6,109 bases of DNA. Origin: an uncultured Clostridium sp. (GTDB lineage Bacteria; Bacillota; Clostridia; Peptostreptococcales; Peptostreptococcaceae). The position numbers were made by a program, and so were the translations under genes. The stretch covers positions 1-6,109 of the forward strand of contig UQCY01000116.1 in the NCBI GenBank assembly GCA_900539645.1, given 5' to 3'. The notes beneath the pieces were generated by a model, which worked only from the letters and a program-made list of their open reading frames with translations, was not told where the DNA came from and searched no databases. Of the stretch, positions 1 to 3,221 are shown piece by piece. Positions within the stretch are counted from its first letter, which is position 1; the number at the start of each line of letters is the position of its first letter.

Positions 1-101
1 ATTATTTTGAAATTTTTAATTATATTTAATGTACTTATAACATATATAAAAATAATTATAAAGTTTACCATAATTCTATTTAAAAATTAATTTCTTAATT
101 G

Positions 102-147
102 TTTGAAAGTTATAAAATTATGGGATATTTTGCAAAGCACTTTCAAA
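102..147. repeat. 9-bp inverted repeat with 28-nt spacer
   Basis: TTTGAAAGT (102-110) is repeated as its exact reverse complement ACTTTCAAA (139-147). The arms are perfect, but the spacer is long for a single regulator dimer. It could be two half-sites for a looping regulator, a weak hairpin, or chance in AT-rich DNA. No gene can be tied to it. Confidence 0.3.
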
Positions 148-183
148 AATTGACAATAAATGAATCCCCTCTTTCACTAAATA

Positions 184-201
184 AATCATTTTGAAATGAT
201 T
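184..201. promoter_or_regulatory. Palindrome, possible operator
   Basis: AATCATTT-TG-AAATGATT is a perfect 8-bp inverted repeat with a 2-nt centre. Its size and symmetry suit a dimeric helix-turn-helix or Fur-type regulator, but the bases do not match a consensus that I can name with confidence. It lies more than 230 bp upstream of the only promoter called on this strand, so its target is unclear. Confidence 0.25.
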
Positions 202-222
202 ATTCAAAAAACTGATATATTC

Positions 223-234
223 TGACAAATGTCA
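223..234. promoter_or_regulatory. TGACA-AA-TGTCA palindrome, possible operator
   Basis: This is a perfect 5-bp inverted repeat around an AA centre, and it is more GC-containing than its surroundings. It lies only 22 bp after the 184-201 palindrome, so the two could form a paired operator. No regulator is assigned. Confidence 0.25.
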
Positions 235-425
235 TAAAAGATTTCAAAAGAGATTTTTTAGAATATATTTGTGAAATTATAATGAATTATATTTTTTGTT
301 AAATCTAGATAAATATTTAAATTTAAAGCTTTATAAAGATTATTTTAATTTCAAATGGTAAACAGATTGTATACAGTATCTAAACAATTTGCTCTTTTTA
401 TTAAATATTCAAAAAATGAAATTTG

Positions 426-449
426 CAAAAAACAATCTTGCGTTTTTTG
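426..449. promoter_or_regulatory. Inverted repeat overlapping the -35 box
   Basis: CAAAAAAC (426-433) and GTTTTTTG (442-449) are perfect reverse complements separated by 8 nt. The right arm covers the last two bases of the TTGCGT -35 hexamer (438-443), and the 8-nt centre covers the rest. A protein bound here would block RNA polymerase, so a repressor operator is plausible. Chance pairing of A and T runs is the alternative. Confidence 0.35.
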
Positions 450-466
450 AAACTACTTGTTATAAT
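438..466 (+). promoter_or_regulatory. Sigma-A type promoter with extended -10 for the 26-residue mini-gene
   Basis: The -35 hexamer TTGCGT (438-443) is separated by exactly 17 bp from a consensus TATAAT (461-466). A TG at 458-459 makes an extended -10 (TGTTATAAT). Transcription should begin near 473-475, giving a leader of about 45 nt before the ATG at 520. Confidence 0.75.
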
Positions 467-519
467 ATATATGTAAGATGAAATAAGAAATTAGATTTAA
501 TTCATAAGGAGGTACTAAA

Positions 520-600
520 ATGTTAGCATTATCAGCAAAAGTTATATGTTCAGCTCTTATAATATTCCCAGCAATGTATTTAATGGCTAAAGCTGTTTAA
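520..600 (+). CDS. Hypothetical 26-residue hydrophobic small protein
   Basis: This short frame encodes MLALSAK, then a hydrophobic stretch (about residues 8-23, VICSALIIFPAMYLMA), then KAV and TAA. The start is supported by a near-perfect ribosome binding site, AAGGAGGT at 506-513, 6 nt before the ATG. A consensus extended -10 promoter lies about 55 bp upstream and a strong intrinsic terminator follows at 708-751, so it forms a complete transcription unit. The hydrophobic core with lysines at both ends suggests a single-pass membrane peptide; the central Pro and Cys are notable. I do not recognise a family. It could be a small membrane regulator, a subunit of a larger membrane complex, or a peptide on a dual-function RNA. 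Expression is well supported by the signals; function is unknown. Confidence 0.65.
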   Translation: MLALSAKVICSALIIFPAMYLMAKAV

Positions 601-678
601 TTTGTTTTTTAGGATATTATACTTGTTATATTTTTATTAAATAATCGGTTTAATCCGAGAAATGAAGAGGAAAAATAA

Positions 679-708
679 ATGTATACGGAAAATTGTAATC
701 GAAAATAG
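679..708 (+). other. Possible 9-codon mini-ORF abutting the terminator
   Basis: An ATG at 679 encodes MYTENCNRK and stops with TAG at 706-708, at the foot of the terminator stem. An AGAGG-like ribosome binding site ends 8 nt upstream. A leader peptide before a terminator would suggest attenuation, but no plus-strand gene follows the terminator. It may be chance. Confidence 0.15.
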
Positions 709-751
709 CCTGGATCTTTACAGATTGATTAGTAAAGACCAGGCATTTTTT
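708..751 (+). terminator. Intrinsic terminator of the plus-strand mini-gene transcript
   Basis: The arms GCCTGG-A-TCTTTAC (708-721) and GTAAAGACCAGGC (732-744) pair over 13 bp with one bulged A at 714. They close a 10-nt loop and are followed by TTTTTT (746-751). This is the most GC-rich hairpin in the region. It lies about 107 nt after the mini-gene stop, leaving a long 3' untranslated tail that could itself be a small RNA. On the minus strand the hairpin lacks a good T run, so it works mainly for plus-strand transcripts. Confidence 0.8.
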
Positions 752-788
752 ATGTGGATTTATAGTGTTTTGTTATGGTAAGCTGCAT

Positions 789-820
789 AAAAAGAGAGCA
801 ACCTTGTTATTGGCTGCTCT
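789..820 (-). terminator. Intrinsic terminator of the BFD-like selenoprotein gene
   Basis: Read on the minus strand, AGAGCAGCC (820-812) pairs with GGTTGCTCT (803-795) over 9 bp, with one G-U wobble and an 8-nt loop. A run of five T (793-789) follows after one C. It begins 37 nt after the TAA at 858-860. The pairing is better on the minus strand (G-U) than on the plus strand (A-C mismatch), which supports the orientation. It converges with the plus-strand terminator at 708-751. Confidence 0.75.
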
Positions 821-857
821 ACTCTTTTAAAATGTTCATTTTGATAAGTATAACTTT

Positions 858-1064
858 TTATATACTTTTATTATAATCTGCAATAACTTGCATTATGTCC
901 TTTGAGCATCATTTTCCTTTTGGATTTAACTCTTTACACATTCCTTTTGTACATGCTCCAGTGGAAATTTGTATGTCTTTAAGAGTTTTTGCTCCATTAT
1001 CTAAAGCTTGTATGATGTCCGCTTTTGTCACATTAGAACAATAGCAAATGATTTCGTTATCCAT
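858..1064 (-). CDS. BFD-like [2Fe-2S]-binding small protein, probable selenoprotein (Sec at residue 52)
   Basis: The protein starts at the ATG at 1064, chosen because GGAGG (1074-1070) lies 5 nt upstream; an in-frame ATG at 1091 has no such site and falls at the predicted transcription start. Residues 1-51 are typical of the BFD-like [2Fe-2S] family: C7-x-C9 near the N terminus, a helical NVTKADIIQALDNGAKTL segment, then TGAC38-x4-C43-KELNP. These four cysteines are the expected cluster ligands. In clostridial relatives, as I recall them, the sequence continues GKCCSxDI. Here the first Cys of that pair is a TGA (909-911), and the frame continues as C-S-K-D-I for 16 sense codons to TAA at 858-860. 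A hairpin fitting the bacterial SECIS model follows the TGA. Insertion of selenocysteine gives a 68-residue protein with a Sec52-Cys53 pair, suggesting redox or metal-handling chemistry beside the cluster. Without Sec, a 51-residue product (909-1064) would result. A nonsense mutation is the alternative. The gene has its own promoter and terminator. Confidence 0.72.
873..911 (-). promoter_or_regulatory. Candidate bacterial SECIS element after the in-frame TGA
   Basis: On the minus strand, ATAATGCAA (896-888) pairs with TTGCA (883-879) and TTAT (876-873). This makes a 9-bp stem with a 2-nt GA bulge (878-877) and a GTTA loop (887-884). The first loop base is G, and 21 nt separate the TGA from the loop. 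The published bacterial SECIS model expects a G in the first two loop positions and roughly 16-37 nt of spacing, so this fits. If the closing A-U pair opens, the apex becomes TGCA-AGTTAT-TGCA, close to the E. coli fdhF element (TGCA-GGTC-TGCA) with the same loop GU. Confidence 0.65.
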
Positions 1065-1095
1065 AGCAACCTCCAAGTTATAGTTATACAATTCT

Positions 1096-1125
1096 ATTAT
1101 AACATGGATATAACATAGAAGTCAA
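1096..1125 (-). promoter_or_regulatory. Promoter of the BFD-like selenoprotein gene
   Basis: Read on the minus strand, the -35 TTGACT (1125-1120) is followed after 18 bp by a consensus TATAAT (1101-1096). A TG just upstream makes an extended -10 (TGTTATAAT). Transcription should begin near 1089, about 25 nt before the ATG at 1064. The promoter sits in the short gap after the defence-like operon, so this gene can be expressed independently of it. Confidence 0.8.
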
Positions 1126-1145
1126 CAGCTGCTAAAAAAGTTTCT

Positions 1146-1544
1146 TTAGAAGCGAATTTTTTCTTTTATGTCAGGATGTTTCATTCTTAGGTATTCCAGA
1201 ATATGCTTGAAAGGATAAGGTCTAACACTTTCTGTATTATTTCCTCTAATGTGATAGTTTTTAAGCATTCCTAAGATATCTAAAATTATTTCAGAATCAT
1301 CACCGTTTCCATCAGGAAGAGGATTTATTCTATAAGAATTATTTAAATTAAATACAGTAGTATTTACATCTCCTCTAGGGTACCCTATAGTATAATAAAA
1401 ATAGCCATTTATAATAAAAACTATTTTATCAACATATGGATAGTAATTTTTTTCTTTAAAATATTTATTAGTTTTATGCTTATATTTAATTCCATCGCTC
1501 ATAGACTCTGAGATTAAAGAATCAATTTTTTCTTTTTTAGGCAT
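1146..1544 (-). CDS. C-terminal continuation of the split 684-codon gene (132-residue ORF)
   Basis: This ORF starts at an internal ATG (1544) with no convincing ribosome binding site before it. Its frame is open upstream for 41 more codons, directly to the TAA ending the 510-residue ORF. The sequence is coding-like throughout: VDKIVFIINGYFYYTIGYPRGD reads as paired strands (about residues 38-59), and SVRPYPFKHILEYLRMKHPD near the end reads as a helix. I interpret it as the C-terminal part of the upstream protein and not as an independent gene. If the upstream protein is PIWI-like, this would be the second half of its RNase H-like domain; the PYPFKHILEYL helix vaguely recalls the end of PIWI domains. 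It ends at TAA 1146-1148, with no strong terminator before the next promoter. Confidence 0.55.
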   Translation of the reverse strand: MPKKEKIDSLISESMSDGIKYKHKTNKYFKEKNYYPYVDKIVFIINGYFYYTIGYPRGDVNTTVFNLNNSYRINPLPDGNGDDSEIILDILGMLKNYHIRGNNTESVRPYPFKHILEYLRMKHPDIKEKIRF

Positions 1545-1667
1545 TACAAGATACTCTGTATGCTCTATCTCATTTAAATTACCATCCTTTTCAACAAGAC
1601 AAATATTTCCTGCATCTTTTAAAGTTGCTAAATAATTTGTATATCTCTCACCTATCTCCTTTTTATC

Positions 1668-3200
1668 TTATGTAATAGAAAAATTACCAGCTGCATCTAT
1701 ATTCATCATACAGTGAATAGATTCATATTCTTTTTTATCAGAATTGTTATCCTTAGTTATTTTAAGTCCAAGATAGAACTTACATGCTCCAAACTTCCAA
1801 TTATCAATAAACCTGTTATAAACTTCTCTTTTTATTAATAGCTCGCTAAGACATTTTCTTAAGATAGCATTAAGATAAGTATAAGTTCTATTCTTATTTA
1901 CATCTTTCTTTTCTAGGGCTTCTATAGTAATACATTGATGTAAAAGATCTTTTGCAAAAGAATTCTTTATGTCTGGAAGTTTGTTTTTAGAGTAATATTC
2001 TGCATCATGTATAATACATATATTAGGACAAGATATATCAACTTTATTAGAAATACTTATATCTAATTCTGAATTATAATCATATAAAATTTCTAAAAAT
2101 TTTTCTAACCTATCGCTATTTTCATCAATAGCATCTGATAAAAAAACATTGACCTTATTTAGAATTTTATGGTCTTTATTGAGTTTATTATGAGTTTTTT
2201 TAGATGTCGCAGCTTCTATTCTTTGATACATAGCTTCTCTATCCATAAAATCTAACTTAACAATACCTTCATATTCCCTATTAAAATCATCAATTAGATT
2301 TATTAAAATGTCTAATTTTGTTGTTTCATTAGGATGATTTAGTTTTAAATTATCAAAATTAACAGTAGCCTTTTTATCTGATGCCATAACATAAACGTCC
2401 TCATCAGTTTCAGACCAATTGAAGCAAGGTTCTATCTTGATAGTATCGTGTTGACCTAATCTAACAAAGTACTTTTGTTTATTCTTATATTTTTCAATTA
2501 AAAAAGGTTTACTCCTATCAAATAGGCTGAATGTAACCACTTTAAATTTTAAAAGCTCATCCTTAACAGAAACGTTTAAAGTTCTAATTACATCTAAGTC
2601 ACGTTCATTTTTTAGATAGATATAAATATACAGTTGCCCATCAAGAATTGTAGTTTCTGTTCTAGATTTTGCAAGTGCATTAAATAAAAGTCTATATACG
2701 ATATCTAGCTTCCCTCTACTATCTTTTTCAGCTGCTGAAATGCTTTTATTTTGTTTACAAGATGCTTCTCTTTTTCTATCTAAATACTGCATTTTATCTT
2801 TTACATCTATATCAGATAAATCAATTGAAATCTTCTTATAACTAAATTTATTAGAGTTTTTATCAGATGAATCTATTTCATCAAAAAGTTTATCCCAATC
2901 AAAATTAGTATTAGATTCCAGTAAAACATAAACAGATAACCTATTATCAAATGCTATTGATACTATGTCTTTATTTTTGAATAGCTTTGAGGAAATCTTA
3001 GGTATAATATTTTTGTAATAATACTTTCTTTCATCATTATCTGTAATACGAGAGTATTGAATTCTATAAATTTTATATTTATTATTAAACTCTTTAATGT
3101 TTAATAGATTGAAATTAATCTCATTTGAACATAATAAAGTTGTACAATAATCATTATTCTTAAAATACGGATTTGAAAAAATAGATTTATTTTTACTCAT
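1668..3200 (-). CDS. Uncharacterised 510-residue protein, possible MID/PIWI-like component of a defence module (C terminus cut by TAA)
   Basis: Translation starts at the ATG at 3200, 21 bp after the helicase-nuclease stop, with a weak AGAAGATG ribosome binding site; the two genes are surely one operon. I do not recognise the family directly. Residues 1-130 are mixed strand/helix, and 131-385 are rich in Lys, Asn and Asp. The region at about 390-455 is the most informative: strand CPNICIIHDAEYY, then a Y-x3-K pair (403, 407), PDIKNSFAKDLLHQ (Q422), CITIE, and helix YTYLNAILRKCLSELL. This order resembles the 5'-phosphate-binding MID domain of Argonaute/PIWI proteins (Y, K, Q, K). FYLGLKI (475-481) and SIHCMMNIDAAGNFSI (494-509) could be the first strands of an RNase H-like fold, which the TAA cuts through. 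No catalytic DEDX set can be assigned. The PIWI reading is a low-confidence inference; an unrelated defence protein is possible. Confidence 0.7.
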   Translation of the reverse strand: MSKNKSIFSNPYFKNNDYCTTLLCSNEINFNLLNIKEFNNKYKIYRIQYSRITDNDERKYYYKNIIPKISSKLFKNKDIVSIAFDNRLSVYVLLESNTNFDWDKLFDEIDSSDKNSNKFSYKKISIDLSDIDVKDKMQYLDRKREASCKQNKSISAAEKDSRGKLDIVYRLLFNALAKSRTETTILDGQLYIYIYLKNERDLDVIRTLNVSVKDELLKFKVVTFSLFDRSKPFLIEKYKNKQKYFVRLGQHDTIKIEPCFNWSETDEDVYVMASDKKATVNFDNLKLNHPNETTKLDILINLIDDFNREYEGIVKLDFMDREAMYQRIEAATSKKTHNKLNKDHKILNKVNVFLSDAIDENSDRLEKFLEILYDYNSELDISISNKVDISCPNICIIHDAEYYSKNKLPDIKNSFAKDLLHQCITIEALEKKDVNKNRTYTYLNAILRKCLSELLIKREVYNRFIDNWKFGACKFYLGLKITKDNNSDKKEYESIHCMMNIDAAGNFSIT

Positions 3201-3221
3201 TTTATCATCTTCTTTCTAAAT

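Larger units (their letters stand above)
1..437. other. AT-rich intergenic region with no supported gene
   Basis: This stretch is extremely A+T rich. I find no reading frame here with both a credible start and a ribosome binding site. It holds several short inverted repeats, listed separately (102-147, 184-201, 223-234), and AT palindromes such as CTTTATAAAG at 329-338. A TTGACA hexamer at 150-155 has no good -10 box at 16-18 bp, so I do not call a promoter there. It is most likely the upstream regulatory region of the mini-gene at 520, plus the flank of whatever gene lies left of the window. Confidence 0.5.
1146..3200 (-). pseudogene. Single 684-codon gene interrupted by an in-frame TAA (1668-1670)
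   Basis: The two ORFs at 1668-3200 and 1146-1544 share one frame, with no stop in the 41 codons between them. Reading from residue 505 gives GNFSIT-stop-DKKEIGERYTNYLA and on into the second ORF. A single base change would restore a 684-residue protein. No ATG, GTG or TTG in this frame lies between the TAA and the ATG at 1544, so reinitiation close to the stop is unlikely, although AAGGAG at 1663-1658 resembles a ribosome binding site. In DNA this AT-rich, 41 open codons have a chance probability of a few percent, so frame continuity is suggestive and not decisive. A sequencing error or natural inactivation would both explain it. Confidence 0.6.

Noticed and set aside
150..186. TTGACA at 150-155 as a promoter
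   Set aside because: At 16-18 bp the -10 position reads TTCACT-like sequence; the nearest TAAATA is 22 bp away.
278..292. PerR-box-like sequence (TTATAAT-G-AATTATA)
   Set aside because: The left half matches the consensus, but the right half is out of register. In AT-rich DNA this is expected by chance.
909..911. Simple nonsense mutation or ordinary stop of a 51-residue protein
   Set aside because: Not fully excluded, but the conserved-looking CSKDI continuation, the SECIS-fitting hairpin and the terminator placed just after the TAA all favour readthrough.
1065..1091. Upstream ATG at 1091 as the start of the BFD-like protein (9 extra residues)
   Set aside because: It has no ribosome binding site and overlaps the predicted transcription start just after the -10 box at 1096-1101. 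The ATG at 1064 has GGAGG 5 nt upstream and gives the expected family N terminus.
1126..1145. Terminator for the helicase operon in the gap before the BFD promoter
   Set aside because: Only a 4-5 bp AU stem (CTAAA/TTTAG) with a T run can be drawn. It is too weak to call, so some readthrough into the selenoprotein gene is possible.
1637..1654. GTG after AGGAG at 1662-1658 as the start of a downstream gene
   Set aside because: That GTG is in a different frame and reaches a TAG after seven codons.
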